A stretch of 35,837 nt of DNA from an uncultured Pseudomonadota bacterium (GCA_903862885.1 CAIOZU010000024.1:1-35837), one strand, 5' to 3'; positions 1 to 9,633 are shown, numbered from the stretch's first letter. Made by a program: numbers and translations. The notes: generated by a model from the letters alone, not told the origin.

Positions 1-302
1 CGAGGTCAGGCCACACTCAAGCCATGGGTATCTGACTCCGGCTGAGTTTAAGACGATAGAGTTCGAGAAGAGGAAATCATCAACCAACCAATGCGGGGCC
101 AATCTCTAGCAATGGATGGTCCGAAGAAAGCCGGCAGGTCAGATCGTCGTGCTGAGTAGATCGACGCGCTGAGTTAAGCGATCATTATCAGTCTTGATTT
201 GACGATGACCAAGACCGTATCGTCTCGGATAGACCACAAGGCTCGCGTGGTGCGCAGCATTCTTTTGGGAAAGTGGCCTCGCGTCGGCCGTGCACTCGCG
301 AT
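1..302. other. Left-edge stretch with no assignable gene
   Basis: No convincing gene was found here. The open frames crossing this stretch are short, lack recognisable motifs and overlap the 3' end of the potassium transporter gene. No tRNA-like cloverleaf or clear terminator hairpin with a T-run was seen. It lies downstream of the kup stop codon and probably carries the 3' flank of that gene. Confidence 0.5.
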
Positions 303-2252
303 TTATATATCGATGCGGATCCCTAATTCGGCATATTGGCCGGCGGGTAGTTTGAGGGCGCGATCGAGGCTTTGGTCTTGGCGGTGCAGCCAGAAGAACG
401 GCCATTTCAACAGCATGGGCCAATGGGTTTGGGTGCCCATTCGGAGATCTTCACGACCGGAGTAGTAGACGATCTCCTCCGGCGCCTGCCACCAGCCTTG
501 CTTTTTGCCGAACTCAATGATGGGTTCGATATGGGGAGGCTCCGCAAAACCAAAGGATAAGCGCAACGAATAGATACCGTTTCCAAACGCCCGCATTTGA
601 ATTCGATCCTCGTCGGCTACACGCGGTGCGGTGTGGGTTAAAAATTCAACGATGACGGTCGGTTGATAGAGCATGGAGGTGAGTTGTACCTGCCGCAGCA
701 GAGCGTTCGGCGTGATCTCCATGTCAGGTGGAAAGGGCAGGTGCTGAAAAAACACTGCCGGTCTCGCTTGTCGGTGCAGATCGGTCCGTTCCGCCGCCAT
801 GTCGGCAAACAGAGTGACCGGCATGTCTAGCCGTTGGGCCCGTTCCATCAGATGTCGGTTACCGATCCGCCACACCACCAGTAAGAACACGACGCCCAAT
901 GAGATGAGAAGGGTTAAGTAATGGCTGTCAGGCAGCTTTCGGATCGACGCCGCTAAAAAAAGACCATCGAGCGGTAACGCAAAGGCAGCGAACAGAGTGG
1001 TTTTGAGTGCAGACCAGCGCCACACAAAGAATGCCACCAAAGTAAAAGCAACCGTGGTGATGGTCATGGTGGCGGCGACCGCAAAGCCATAGGCAGAGGC
1101 CAGTGCATCTGAGGATCCAAAGCCGATCACTAGCAGCACGCAGCCAATGGCTAATACCAGATTGATTTTCGGTAGGTAAATCTGGCCACGCTCGATCGCG
1201 GAGGTATGTCGCACGGTGAGGCGCGGCAGGTAATGGAGTGTGATGGCTTGGCTTGCCATAGAGAACATGCCGGAGATAACTGCTTGGCTTGCGATGATGC
1301 TGGCGAGTACTGCGAGCATCGCTACGGGGAGCATCAAGGCGGTGGGCACCATTTGAAAGAAGGGGTTAACGTCATGGCTTGCAAAAGCGTGTGTGCGAAG
1401 CAGCCAGGCGCCTTGCCCAAAATAGTTGATGAGTAGTGACCAAAGCGCAAAGGTGTACCACGCCCGTGCGATGGGGAGGCGACCAAAGTGGCCCATGTCG
1501 GCATAAATAGCCTCCGCCCCCGTGATCGCAAGCAAAATGGAACCCAGCAGGCTCATCCGCTGATTCCAGGTCAGTGCCTCGAGTAACTGTAGCGCAGGCA
1601 GCGGGGAGAGAGCGGCCAGAATATGCGGTGCGTGATAAATTTGTAGCGCGCCTAGGACCGCTAACACTAAAAACCACACGAGCATGATCGGTGCAAAAAT
1701 GCCGCTGAGAAAGGCTGTGCCGAAGCGCTGTATTGAAAAAAGACCAATCAATACCACGATGGCCGTGCCCGCCGCCCAGTGCTCAAGTCCCGGGGTAATG
1801 AGAGCGAGCCCTTCGGTCGCGGCCATCACCGACAGAGCCGGCGTGATCAGCGTGTCGGCAAACAGCAAAGCGGTGGCTGCAATGCCGATGGCCAACGCCA
1901 TATGCAACATACGTTGGCTGGCACCGGCTACTTTTGATTTAAACAGGGAGACGAGCGCGAAGATGCCGCCTTCGCCATCATTATCGGCGAGCGTGATGAA
2001 CTGTAGATACTTGACCGTGACCACCAGTAACAACGACCACAAAACGAGCGAGACAATACCGAGGACGGATGCAGGCGTGGCCGGCAGTCCCGGGGTGTGC
2101 AGCGACTCCTTGATCGCATACATGGGGCTGGTGCCGATATCGCCAAAGACCACGCCGATGGCGCCGAGTGCCATCCAAAGTAAGTGATTTTTTCGACGCC
2201 CGTGGGAGGGTACGGGCGTGGCAGCGTCCGCGTGGGTCGGTGGTGAGTTCAC
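303..2252 (-). CDS. kup: Kup-type low-affinity potassium transporter
   Basis: This 649-residue polytopic inner-membrane protein belongs to the KUP/HAK/KT family, whose members take up K+ with protons. The N-terminal signature GAIGVVFGDIGTSPMYA is at about residues 31-47, followed by about a dozen hydrophobic segments to about residue 460 and a hydrophilic cytosolic C-terminal domain, the usual architecture and length for bacterial Kup. The start is a GTG with an AGGA element 9-10 bases upstream; the next in-frame Met lies inside the first membrane segment, so the GTG is preferred. The gene stands alone and its upstream neighbour (P450) is on the same strand but 187 bases away. No regulatory element was recognised. 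The family call is secure; the ion preference is inferred from the family. Confidence 0.96.
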   Translation of the reverse strand: MNSPPTHADAATPVPSHGRRKNHLLWMALGAIGVVFGDIGTSPMYAIKESLHTPGLPATPASVLGIVSLVLWSLLLVVTVKYLQFITLADNDGEGGIFALVSLFKSKVAGASQRMLHMALAIGIAATALLFADTLITPALSVMAATEGLALITPGLEHWAAGTAIVVLIGLFSIQRFGTAFLSGIFAPIMLVWFLVLAVLGALQIYHAPHILAALSPLPALQLLEALTWNQRMSLLGSILLAITGAEAIYADMGHFGRLPIARAWYTFALWSLLINYFGQGAWLLRTHAFASHDVNPFFQMVPTALMLPVAMLAVLASIIASQAVISGMFSMASQAITLHYLPRLTVRHTSAIERGQIYLPKINLVLAIGCVLLVIGFGSSDALASAYGFAVAATMTITTVAFTLVAFFVWRWSALKTTLFAAFALPLDGLFLAASIRKLPDSHYLTLLISLGVVFLLVVWRIGNRHLMERAQRLDMPVTLFADMAAERTDLHRQARPAVFFQHLPFPPDMEITPNALLRQVQLTSMLYQPTVIVEFLTHTAPRVADEDRIQMRAFGNGIYSLRLSFGFAEPPHIEPIIEFGKKQGWWQAPEEIVYYSGREDLRMGTQTHWPMLLKWPFFWLHRQDQSLDRALKLPAGQYAELGIRIDI

Positions 2253-2439
2253 CGTCGGTCCATCCTATCTCGTGTCAATGCGCTCTTCCGTTGATGGCCG
2301 CGTGCGATGGGGTGGACAGCAAAGGATCTCTTAGCCGACGCGCGGAGAGGAAGATCATAACCGATGTGAGGGCCGGAGCGTGGCGTCGGCTGCTCGCGCC
2401 GCAGAATGGGGCGAGCGGTGATTGGTTAGCCGGCAGCAT

Positions 2440-3600
2440 TTAGCCGTACGGTCGCACCCACAGTGCCTTGGGGCCACGCATGACGCCCCCGGTGATTTCG
2501 ACGGGACGCCCGGGCGCCAAGGTCATGCGTGGGAAGCGCTCGACAATTAACTTGATCGCGGTCTCTAGCTCGCGACGGGCGAGGTGTGAGCCGAGGCAAA
2601 AATGCACGCCATGGCCAAAGACGAGGCTGCGGTGCGTGCGGGTCGGATCGAAACGGCGCGGGTCTTCGAACACCGTAGGATCGCTGTTGGCGGCGGCGAT
2701 ACCAAATAGAGTCCAGTCGCCTTTTTTGATGTCAATGCCGCCTAAGGTGACATCTTGACTGCAGATACGAGGCAGTAGGGCCACGGGCGGCTCCCAGCGT
2801 AAAGCCTCTTGCACGATGCCCTCGCGCGCCTTGTCACTCTCTAGCACCCGGCCACGCAGCGTGGGATCCGATAAAATCGCATAGAGCAGGCTGCCACCAT
2901 TTTTGTAGGCGGTGTCGGAACCCGCCGGATAGATCATGCGGGCGAAGGAATAGATCTCCTCATCCGACAGTCGCTGCCCCTCAAATTCGGCTGTGGCCAA
3001 CATCGAGATGACATCACTGCCCGGATTCACGCGACGCTCATCAAGAAAAGGCTTCAGATAATCGGCGAAATCATGGCGTGCTTGCACGGCCCCTTTCGGA
3101 TCCCACGGGTAGTCGATGAGTTTGAGTGCCCAGTCGAGCAGTCTTTGTTCATCCGCTAGCGGAATGCCGAGAAAGCGCGTGATCACCCGAAAGGGGAAGG
3201 GGCGGCTGAAGGCGGGGATGATATCGAGCTCTTCTTGTCCTTCGATGGCATCTAGCAGTTCGTTTGCAGTGGGCTCAATCAGCGCTTCGATAGAGGCTCT
3301 GATTTCTTTTGGGAAAAACGTGCGCGACACGAGCCCCCGGTTGATGCGGTGTTCTTCACCGGCCATGGTCTGCAAGGTCAGCCCCATCGAGGGCTCAGCA
3401 TGAATTAAGTAGGTGGCGGCACTCTGAAAATGCACTTCATCCGAAAAGGCTTGTGTCAGAAGCTCGAAGCTATTGATGAGCCACGTGCGTTGGCCGTGAT
3501 AGCGCACCGGCACCACCGGGCCATGTGTTCGAAGCTCGGCGAGCAGCGCATGCAGATTGGGGACGGGGTCGTGCGCAAAGTCGATGTCAGACATCAGCAT
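2440..3600 (-). CDS. Cytochrome P450 monooxygenase
   Basis: This 386-residue soluble, bacterial class I-type P450 is expected to hydroxylate or otherwise oxidise a small hydrophobic substrate using electrons from a ferredoxin/reductase pair. Visible motifs are the I-helix AGSDT (about residues 226-230, acid-alcohol pair D-T), the K-helix ExxR (EALR, about 265-268), and the heme loop FGHGVHFCLGSHLAR with the thiolate Cys at about 335. Length is typical. ATG at 3600 is chosen because AGGAG lies about 7 bases upstream; a TTG six bases earlier is possible but poorly placed. No ferredoxin or ferredoxin reductase gene is next to it, so redox partners must come from elsewhere. It precedes nothing on its strand except kup, and follows the SnoaL-like gene by 77 bases, suggesting co-transcription with it. 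The substrate cannot be told from sequence. Confidence 0.96.
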   Translation of the reverse strand: MLMSDIDFAHDPVPNLHALLAELRTHGPVVPVRYHGQRTWLINSFELLTQAFSDEVHFQSAATYLIHAEPSMGLTLQTMAGEEHRINRGLVSRTFFPKEIRASIEALIEPTANELLDAIEGQEELDIIPAFSRPFPFRVITRFLGIPLADEQRLLDWALKLIDYPWDPKGAVQARHDFADYLKPFLDERRVNPGSDVISMLATAEFEGQRLSDEEIYSFARMIYPAGSDTAYKNGGSLLYAILSDPTLRGRVLESDKAREGIVQEALRWEPPVALLPRICSQDVTLGGIDIKKGDWTLFGIAAANSDPTVFEDPRRFDPTRTHRSLVFGHGVHFCLGSHLARRELETAIKLIVERFPRMTLAPGRPVEITGGVMRGPKALWVRPYG

Positions 3601-3677
3601 GTACAATCTCCTACGGTATCCCTATCCGGCGTGGTGCGGTCATGATCGCCCGCCACGCGTGGCGCGTCACGTCGCAG

Positions 3678-4160
3678 CTACTGATTAAATCGATCCCCGT
3701 CCTTGCCCCACCACTTCAGATGGGTGGGGACAGAGCCACTCCACCACACGATGCCGCCAGACAGCTTCTGCACGCGCCACCCGGCGGGTGTGCGCGTGAA
3801 CTCGACATGGTAGTAGCCGCCATCGCTTAGGATATGGTCAGTGCCACCCGCCACCGTGATCATCTGGGTGAACACATAAAATCGCGACTGGGCACGGTCG
3901 CCGGTGACGTCGGTGGCGAAGTTCGACAGGTAGTGCTGACAGGCGGTGAATCCTGACATGGCGGGTATGAGCCAGTCGCCGAGGGCAGGCCACTGGCCTT
4001 TGATGCCACCGTTGGCGACGAAGTCGATCTCAGCACCCGGTAGAAATACCTCATTGAGCAACTCCCAACGTTTGGCATCCACTGCGTAGGCGTAGCGTGC
4101 CATCAGGTCCTGGATGGCCACGCGATCGGCGCCAACCTGTAATTCGTTGGAGTTGCTCAT
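3678..4160 (-). CDS. SnoaL-like / NTF2-fold protein
   Basis: This 160-residue protein has the look of the SnoaL_4-type NTF2-like fold: an N-terminal helix with IQDLMARYAYAVDAKRW (about residues 17-33), an acidic strand after it, a central HYLSNF segment and a C-terminal curved sheet ending near WRVQKLSG. This family includes dehydratases and isomerases such as scytalone dehydratase-like and BaiE-like enzymes, as well as non-catalytic members. Conserved Tyr, Asp and His in the YAYAVD and QHYL segments are compatible with a dehydratase, but catalysis is not proven. AAGGG sits five bases before the ATG. It is the first gene of the minus-strand pair with the P450 and diverges from the phosphohydrolase gene, so a role in the same small-molecule pathway is inferred. 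Confidence 0.85.
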   Translation of the reverse strand: MSNSNELQVGADRVAIQDLMARYAYAVDAKRWELLNEVFLPGAEIDFVANGGIKGQWPALGDWLIPAMSGFTACQHYLSNFATDVTGDRAQSRFYVFTQMITVAGGTDHILSDGGYYHVEFTRTPAGWRVQKLSGGIVWWSGSVPTHLKWWGKDGDRFNQ

Positions 4161-4298
4161 ATTTTCCCTTTTTTATTGTTGAGGTGTGATGCTCTGCCGC
4201 TCTTTTATCGTTTAAGCTAATCCCGCTCGGAAGGCCTTGAGTGGGTGCTGGCCGAGCATAGCAAACCTTGGCCAGCGGGCGTTGACGCGGGAGAATTC

Positions 4299-6224
4299 AT
4301 GATGGGTACGAAGCCTCGTAAAGTATTGGTATTCGGTCTTGATGGCCCGGTGGCGCCGGCCCTTTTGAAATATTGTCGTGAGGGTAAGCTCCCGGCGATG
4401 GCCCGACTCATCAGTGGGGGCGTGCTAGCGCCCAATGCCATGGTGCCGTTGCCGACCGCGACCCCGGCCAACTGGACGTCCATCGGTACCGGTGCGTGGC
4501 CGGGTACTCATGGCATCTCTGATTACAATATCCACGTGCCAGGCACCCCACTGGATCGCGCCCACATGGCGTTTCATAGCCCCGATGTGAAGGCCGAGTA
4601 CGTGTGGAACGCCATCGCACGCGCGGGCAAGAAATCGATTGTGGTGAATTTTGTCACCACCTGGCCACCGGTGGTGGATAACGGCATCCAAATCGGCGGC
4701 TCTGGTTGCGATATCAATCAATGGTTCTATCCGAACATCGCGGTAGAGAGCCGTGACGCGGGCGTATCTAAGGAGTCTGTGCGGCTCGATGAAGCGGGTC
4801 TTGGCACAGGTGAGGCGGCACCGGGTTTATTTGCAGATTGTGCTTATGCAGGTCTTTTTAGCACCGCCGAGTTCAAGCCCGACTCGAAGGCGCCGATGCG
4901 CATCACGCTGAGCGCCGTGGACGGTTGGCGCAATCTGCCGGCGGCTCAGCGGCTGTTGGCGGCCGAACTGTCGTTGGTGCCCACCGGCGGCCGCTATGCG
5001 GTCACCGGTCCCACGTGGCAGCTGCTGCTGGTGGATGAGGGGCAAGGATTTAATCAGGCATGGGTCTGTGAGAGCAAAGACGCAGCCCAACCCATGGCGC
5101 AGCTACGGGTCGGTGACTGGAGTCCGATTATTCAAAAAACCTTTGAGACCGCGCATGGGGCGATGCCTTGTGCTTTTGCGTTGAAGCTTTTGCATCTGAC
5201 GGAGGAGGGTCAAAGCGTCCGTCTGTATCACAGTCCGCTGTGTGCGTTAGATGGTTGGTCTGAGCCTAAACCGATTGCTGCGAAGATCCATTCACCAAAG
5301 GGGTTGCCGGATCCGGATGGCGGATTCTACGGCTACAACCAGGGCTGGTTCGGTGCGGACACTTTGCTTGAAGCGATTGAGATGCAGCGCCAATGGTATG
5401 GCGATGCCTGCACACAGTTGATGAAAAGCGAGCCATGGGATCTCTTTTTCATGCGCTACCATTTGCCTGATACGTCTTGGCACTCCCTCTCAGAGGTGCT
5501 CGACCCCACGATGGCGAAAGACCCAGAAGAGCGTCGTCGCCACGAGGCGATCGAGCTTGGCATCTATCAAGCCTGCGATCGCTTAGCGGCGGATCTCATT
5601 GCCGGTATCGATGAGCGCGATACGCTGCAGGTGCTGATCTCCGATCACGGTGCTAAGCCCGCGGGCAAAGCGGGTATTGATACCAATGCGATTTTGCAGA
5701 AAGCCGGTTTACTGGTGCGTGACAGCGCAGGCCAAGTCCTCTGGTCCAAGACGCGCGCGATCTCGCGCCCCGTGTGCTGGGTGCATATTAACCAAAAAGG
5801 CCGTGATCCGGACGGCTGCGTGGCGGCGGGTGAGGAGTACAGTCAGGTGCAAGATGCGATCATCAGTGCGCTCACCGATTATGTCGATCCGGTGTCTGGT
5901 CGAAAGCCTGTATTGTTTGCACTACGTAAAGCGGACGCGCGCTTTCTTAACATCTATGGTGAGCAAGCGGGTGATGTGGTGTATGCGTTAAAGCATGATC
6001 ACGGCTCTCAGCATGGACCCTTTTTACCTACCGCTGATTATCAGGGCGGATCACTGCGTGGTCTGCTGGCTTTTAGTGGGCCTGGCATTCGTAAGGGCGC
6101 GCAGATTGAGCGCAACGTCTGGTGCATCGACATGGTGCCCACCATCTGCCACCTCACTGGATGGCCGGTGCCGCGTGACACCGAGGGCGCGGTCATCTAT
6201 CAGGCGTTTGAGGAAACCCATTGA
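4299..6224 (+). CDS. AlkP-superfamily phosphohydrolase/phosphodiesterase
   Basis: This protein of about 641 residues resembles the predicted AlkP-superfamily phosphohydrolases/phosphomutases (type I phosphodiesterase/nucleotide pyrophosphatase fold). Candidate metal ligands and nucleophile: Asp in VFGLDG (residue 15), Thr in PTATPANWTS (about 53-55), Asp and His in RYHLPDTSWH, Asp-His in ISDHGA, and a C-terminal HDHGSQHG. No signal peptide is seen, so it is probably cytoplasmic. The ATG at 4299 has GGGAGA close upstream; an in-frame upstream start at 4245 would add 18 non-conserved-looking residues. The aldo/keto reductase gene follows after 33 bases, so the two are likely an operon. The substrate (a phosphate or sulfate monoester/diester) is unknown. 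Confidence 0.88.
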   Translation: MMGTKPRKVLVFGLDGPVAPALLKYCREGKLPAMARLISGGVLAPNAMVPLPTATPANWTSIGTGAWPGTHGISDYNIHVPGTPLDRAHMAFHSPDVKAEYVWNAIARAGKKSIVVNFVTTWPPVVDNGIQIGGSGCDINQWFYPNIAVESRDAGVSKESVRLDEAGLGTGEAAPGLFADCAYAGLFSTAEFKPDSKAPMRITLSAVDGWRNLPAAQRLLAAELSLVPTGGRYAVTGPTWQLLLVDEGQGFNQAWVCESKDAAQPMAQLRVGDWSPIIQKTFETAHGAMPCAFALKLLHLTEEGQSVRLYHSPLCALDGWSEPKPIAAKIHSPKGLPDPDGGFYGYNQGWFGADTLLEAIEMQRQWYGDACTQLMKSEPWDLFFMRYHLPDTSWHSLSEVLDPTMAKDPEERRRHEAIELGIYQACDRLAADLIAGIDERDTLQVLISDHGAKPAGKAGIDTNAILQKAGLLVRDSAGQVLWSKTRAISRPVCWVHINQKGRDPDGCVAAGEEYSQVQDAIISALTDYVDPVSGRKPVLFALRKADARFLNIYGEQAGDVVYALKHDHGSQHGPFLPTADYQGGSLRGLLAFSGPGIRKGAQIERNVWCIDMVPTICHLTGWPVPRDTEGAVIYQAFEETH

Positions 6225-6257
6225 GGCGAGTCGTCTCTTCATTATAGGAAAACGTAC

Positions 6258-7256
6258 GTGGAATATCGAAATTTAGGCCGCTCGGGACTCAAGGTGTCCG
6301 CCATTGGGCTTGGCACGCACTATTTCGGCTGGCTGCATGATGAGCCCGCCTCACGGGCGGTACTGGATCACGCGCTTGATCTCGGTATCACGTTCATTGA
6401 TACCGCCGATGTCTATGACATGGGGCGCTGTGAGGAATTTGTGGGTCGCGCCATCAAGGGTAAGCGCCACGATCTGGTGATTGCCACTAAGTTTGGTTGG
6501 CCGATGGGAGGCGGACCCTCCGGTGCGCCGGTGGATCCGCGTCCGAACGCCCGCGGTGGTTCACGCCACAATGTCATACGTGCGGTAGAGGCGAGTTTGA
6601 AACGCTTGGGTACGGATTACATCGATCTGTATCAGATTCATTTTCCAGATCCATCGACTCCCGTCGAAGAAACGATGCGCGCTTTTGATGATCTCATCCG
6701 GGCCGGAAAGATCCGCTATACCGGCTGCAGTAATTACGCCGCGTGGCAGGTGTCCGAAGCGATGTGGACCGCGCGCCATCACAATCTCAACGCCTTTGCG
6801 ACTTCGCAGCCTTTGTATAACTTGCTGCAGCGGGGCATCGAGAACGATCATTTGCCTGTCTGCGATGCCCATGGCGTGGGGATCATTCCTTGGGGTCCGC
6901 TGGCAGGCGGCTTTCTGACCGGTAAGTACCGACGGGGTGAGTCTTACCCGGCGGATTCTTTATTGGCGACCAAGCCGATGGCCTACTTTCAGATCACGAC
7001 CGATGAGAACTGGACCAAGCTCGAGCGCTTCCAGGCGTTTGCGCAGGCGCGTGGCCATACGGTGGGGGAGCTTGCGGTCGCGTGGTTGCTTGCGCAGTCA
7101 CGGGTGAGTTCAGTGATCGCCGGTGCCAGTCGGCCGTCACAACTCGATGGCAACATCGTGGCGGCCGACTGGAAGTTAGATGCCGCTGATCTGGTTGAGA
7201 TCGATCGCATCTGTGCGGGCGATGCGGAGGGCGGTCCGCGCTTTTCACTGCGCTAG
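6258..7256 (+). CDS. Aldo/keto reductase
   Basis: This 332-residue NAD(P)H-dependent oxidoreductase has a (beta/alpha)8-barrel of the AKR superfamily, in the YakC/YajO-like group often annotated as putative oxidoreductases. The catalytic tetrad is readable: Asp48 and Tyr53 in FIDTADVY, Lys78 in ATKFGW, and His128 in YQIHFPD. It starts with GTG; AGGA lies nine bases upstream, and the encoded MEYRNLGRSGLKVS is the normal N-terminus of the family, which supports that start. It follows the phosphohydrolase gene closely and converges with the MFS fusion gene across 74 bases. It would reduce aldehydes or ketones in the cytoplasm. The physiological substrate is unknown. Confidence 0.95.
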   Translation: MEYRNLGRSGLKVSAIGLGTHYFGWLHDEPASRAVLDHALDLGITFIDTADVYDMGRCEEFVGRAIKGKRHDLVIATKFGWPMGGGPSGAPVDPRPNARGGSRHNVIRAVEASLKRLGTDYIDLYQIHFPDPSTPVEETMRAFDDLIRAGKIRYTGCSNYAAWQVSEAMWTARHHNLNAFATSQPLYNLLQRGIENDHLPVCDAHGVGIIPWGPLAGGFLTGKYRRGESYPADSLLATKPMAYFQITTDENWTKLERFQAFAQARGHTVGELAVAWLLAQSRVSSVIAGASRPSQLDGNIVAADWKLDAADLVEIDRICAGDAEGGPRFSLR

Positions 7257-7330
7257 GCGCAGCGACAAGCGACTCGCACGACCGGACGTCACCGTCTGAT
7301 GTCGTGTGTGATGTCCTCGATAAAAGCGCC

Positions 7331-9196
7331 TTAAGTGGTGCGATTATCGAGACTTCGCATGGGAATCGCGATTAACGCGGTGAGAAACGCCGCGACCACA
7401 AAATACCACGCAGGGGCTAGTGGGTTGCCGGTCGTGGCGGTTAACCACACCGCCATCAGTGGTAGGGTGCCGCCGAACAGTACTGCGGTGATGTTCAAGC
7501 TAATCGCGAGACCCGAGGTGCGAAGATGAGGCGGGAACGACTCGACTAAATACACGGTCGACCCACCCCCCATGCAGGACATGAGGATCACTAAAGCCAC
7601 CTGTCCCACGAGCACGATCGCGGCGGTCGCGCCTTCCATCAGGATGAACAGCGGCACGGTGAGCAGAGCCACCAACAGGCTACCAATGATCAACAGCGGC
7701 TTTCGTCCCACCCAGTCGGATAAGCCGCAAAAGAGTGGATCCGAGAACAGGGCCACACTGAGCGCCAGCGTATTGATGAACAAAATCTGCGGTGCCCCGA
7801 GCCGAGTGTTCTCGATGAGCCAGGTCACTAAGTAGACATTGCACAGATAGCCGCCAATGAAGCCGCTGACCATTAGCGCACTCATGGTCAGCACGGTCTT
7901 CCAGTGGTCACGAAAGATTTCAACCACAGGTGCGGTACGCGATTTGGTCACCACGGCCACCGTGGTGTCGTGGGGTAGTTGTCGGCGGATCGCGAAGACA
8001 ATGAGACCGAGGACAAGCCCGAACAGAAAAGCCACGCGCCAACCCCAGGTGGCGGGCAATAGACCCATAATCAGCGCGCCCATGCCCGAGCCGATCATCA
8101 TGCCAAAGGTGGCGCCCATGCCAGAGAGGCTACTGATGAAGCCGCGTCGACCGGGCATGGCCGCCTCCACCAGCATCACCGAGGAGCTCGCGTATTCTCC
8201 GCCGACCGCGATGCCTTGTAGAAAGCGCATCAGCAGTAAGGCCAGTGGCGCAAGGACGCCTACGTGGGCATAAGTGGGCAGTAGGCCCATCACCAGGCTT
8301 GGGATCACCATCAGTAACACTGACAGCATGACTGCTTGACGACGGTTGATGCGGTCGGCGACGTGACCGATGATCACCGCCCCAATGGGTCGGCCGATGA
8401 AGCCGACCGCAAACACACCAAAGGTTGCCATCAAGGTGACCGCGGCATTGCCGGAGGGGAAAAAAAGCGGTCCGATCACGGTGGCAAAGTAACCGTAGAT
8501 ACTGAAGTCATACCACTCAACCACATTGCCGGCGATGCCACCGAGAATGGCGCCGCGCTCGGCTTTCTTGAGTTCCGCGGTGAACGCGCGCGCAGCCTCC
8601 GCGATGCGCCCACCAATCATGTCGAACTGGGACAGCTGGTGGATGCGTGTCTGCACGTCGATCCGCGTGCTGGGCGTTAAGATCCGTTCGAAGACCAGGC
8701 AGGAAGCGGCCAAGGACACCAACGCACAGTCGCGCGGTGTGGGGATCTCGTCACTGAAGATCAGGTGCATCAGGCGTCGCTTGGCCTCGACCCGGTCACT
8801 GCCTTGGCTGATGGGATAGCGTCGCGACTTCATGACCCACAGAAAACCCGTCTTACCTTGGGTTAAGACGCCTTGCTCACAGAGGCGACGAATAGCGCTC
8901 TGGCGATGCTCGAGTGCGGTGAGCGCAAGCTTTCTGAGCCACGTGCCGGTATCCAGTCGCTTCGGCTCGGAGGCGAGCTGTGCGAGCACTCCATCGAGGA
9001 TCGCATCCCCTGTGGGGCTGGTATCGACCACCCACACGGCTGTTAGGTCTGAATCAATGCGGCCTTGCAGCGAGAGGTCCATGAGGAGAGCGCCCGCCAC
9101 CCCGCAGGTCAGGAAAATCTCAGGGACCGTGTCAAACTGTCCGCCCTCATCCTCGAGGGTGAGCAGCAGAAACTCTTCTAATAAGCTGATGGCCAT
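7331..9196 (-). CDS. GPP34 domain-MFS transporter fusion
   Basis: One uninterrupted frame of about 621 residues holds two domains. Residues about 1-205 match the GPP34/GOLPH3 pattern: start SLLEEFLLLTLEDE, then CGVAGALLMDLSLQGRI, a VDTSPTGD turn and an SRRYPIS hairpin-like segment. Residues about 212-621 are a 12-helix MFS transporter of the metabolite:H+ symporter type, beginning GNVVEWYDFSIYGYF with GHVADRINRRQ in the first cytoplasmic loop and the repeat GLSDWVGRKP later. MFS members of this group move organic acids, osmolytes or similar compounds. Eukaryotic GPP34 proteins bind PI4P; the bacterial function is largely unknown. ATG at 9196 is chosen because AGGAG lies just upstream and the GPP34 domain begins there; a frame open to 9355 adds low-complexity residues. 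Substrate unknown. Confidence 0.88.
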   Translation of the reverse strand: MAISLLEEFLLLTLEDEGGQFDTVPEIFLTCGVAGALLMDLSLQGRIDSDLTAVWVVDTSPTGDAILDGVLAQLASEPKRLDTGTWLRKLALTALEHRQSAIRRLCEQGVLTQGKTGFLWVMKSRRYPISQGSDRVEAKRRLMHLIFSDEIPTPRDCALVSLAASCLVFERILTPSTRIDVQTRIHQLSQFDMIGGRIAEAARAFTAELKKAERGAILGGIAGNVVEWYDFSIYGYFATVIGPLFFPSGNAAVTLMATFGVFAVGFIGRPIGAVIIGHVADRINRRQAVMLSVLLMVIPSLVMGLLPTYAHVGVLAPLALLLMRFLQGIAVGGEYASSSVMLVEAAMPGRRGFISSLSGMGATFGMMIGSGMGALIMGLLPATWGWRVAFLFGLVLGLIVFAIRRQLPHDTTVAVVTKSRTAPVVEIFRDHWKTVLTMSALMVSGFIGGYLCNVYLVTWLIENTRLGAPQILFINTLALSVALFSDPLFCGLSDWVGRKPLLIIGSLLVALLTVPLFILMEGATAAIVLVGQVALVILMSCMGGGSTVYLVESFPPHLRTSGLAISLNITAVLFGGTLPLMAVWLTATTGNPLAPAWYFVVAAFLTALIAIPMRSLDNRTT

Positions 9197-9594
9197 TCTC
9201 GACTCCTGATCTTTCCCCCCACCCCATCGTAGCGTCGGGGTGCGGTGCGGGTGTGGCATTCGATGCATGGGTCCCAACGGCTCGTGCGCAACGTCAGGGG
9301 CCGCCGTCCTTCGCTGTCTTAAATGTCTTATCACGATGAGGTGCCACCCGAGCAAGGCCAGGTGCCCTGTTGAGTGTACCGGATGCCCGTGATCTCGCGA
9401 CGGGCATTGATGCCGGGTGAGATGCGTTGTGGGGAGGCCTCCCGTGGGTCGCGAGGTGGGGGTCTGAGCATCGCTTACGGGGTCGTTTTGGCCCGTGGTG
9501 AGCTAATCCTTCGGCGTAGCCCATGGACTGTCTCTGGCATGGGGGGCGAGCAACGGTGCAGTTGGCAGGCCCTATCGTCATAAAAGCTACATTT

Positions 9595-9623
9595 TTGTTA
9601 AGATGCGTCAAATGGCATACATA
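9595..9623 (+). promoter_or_regulatory. Candidate sigma70 promoter of the TonB receptor
   Basis: TTGTTA (9595-9600) and TACATA (9618-9623) are separated by exactly 17 bases, a plausible -35/-10 pair for the receptor gene 65 bases downstream. This is a pattern match only. Confidence 0.45.
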
Positions 9624-9633
9624 GCCACTTCGG

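Noticed and set aside
1684-2187. 167-codon plus-strand frame opposite kup
   Set aside because: Antisense of hydrophobic helices of the transporter; no ribosome site or domain.
7257-7330. Intrinsic terminator between the aldo/keto reductase and the MFS fusion
   Set aside because: Several short GTC/GAC dyads occur but none forms a stable stem followed by a T-run.
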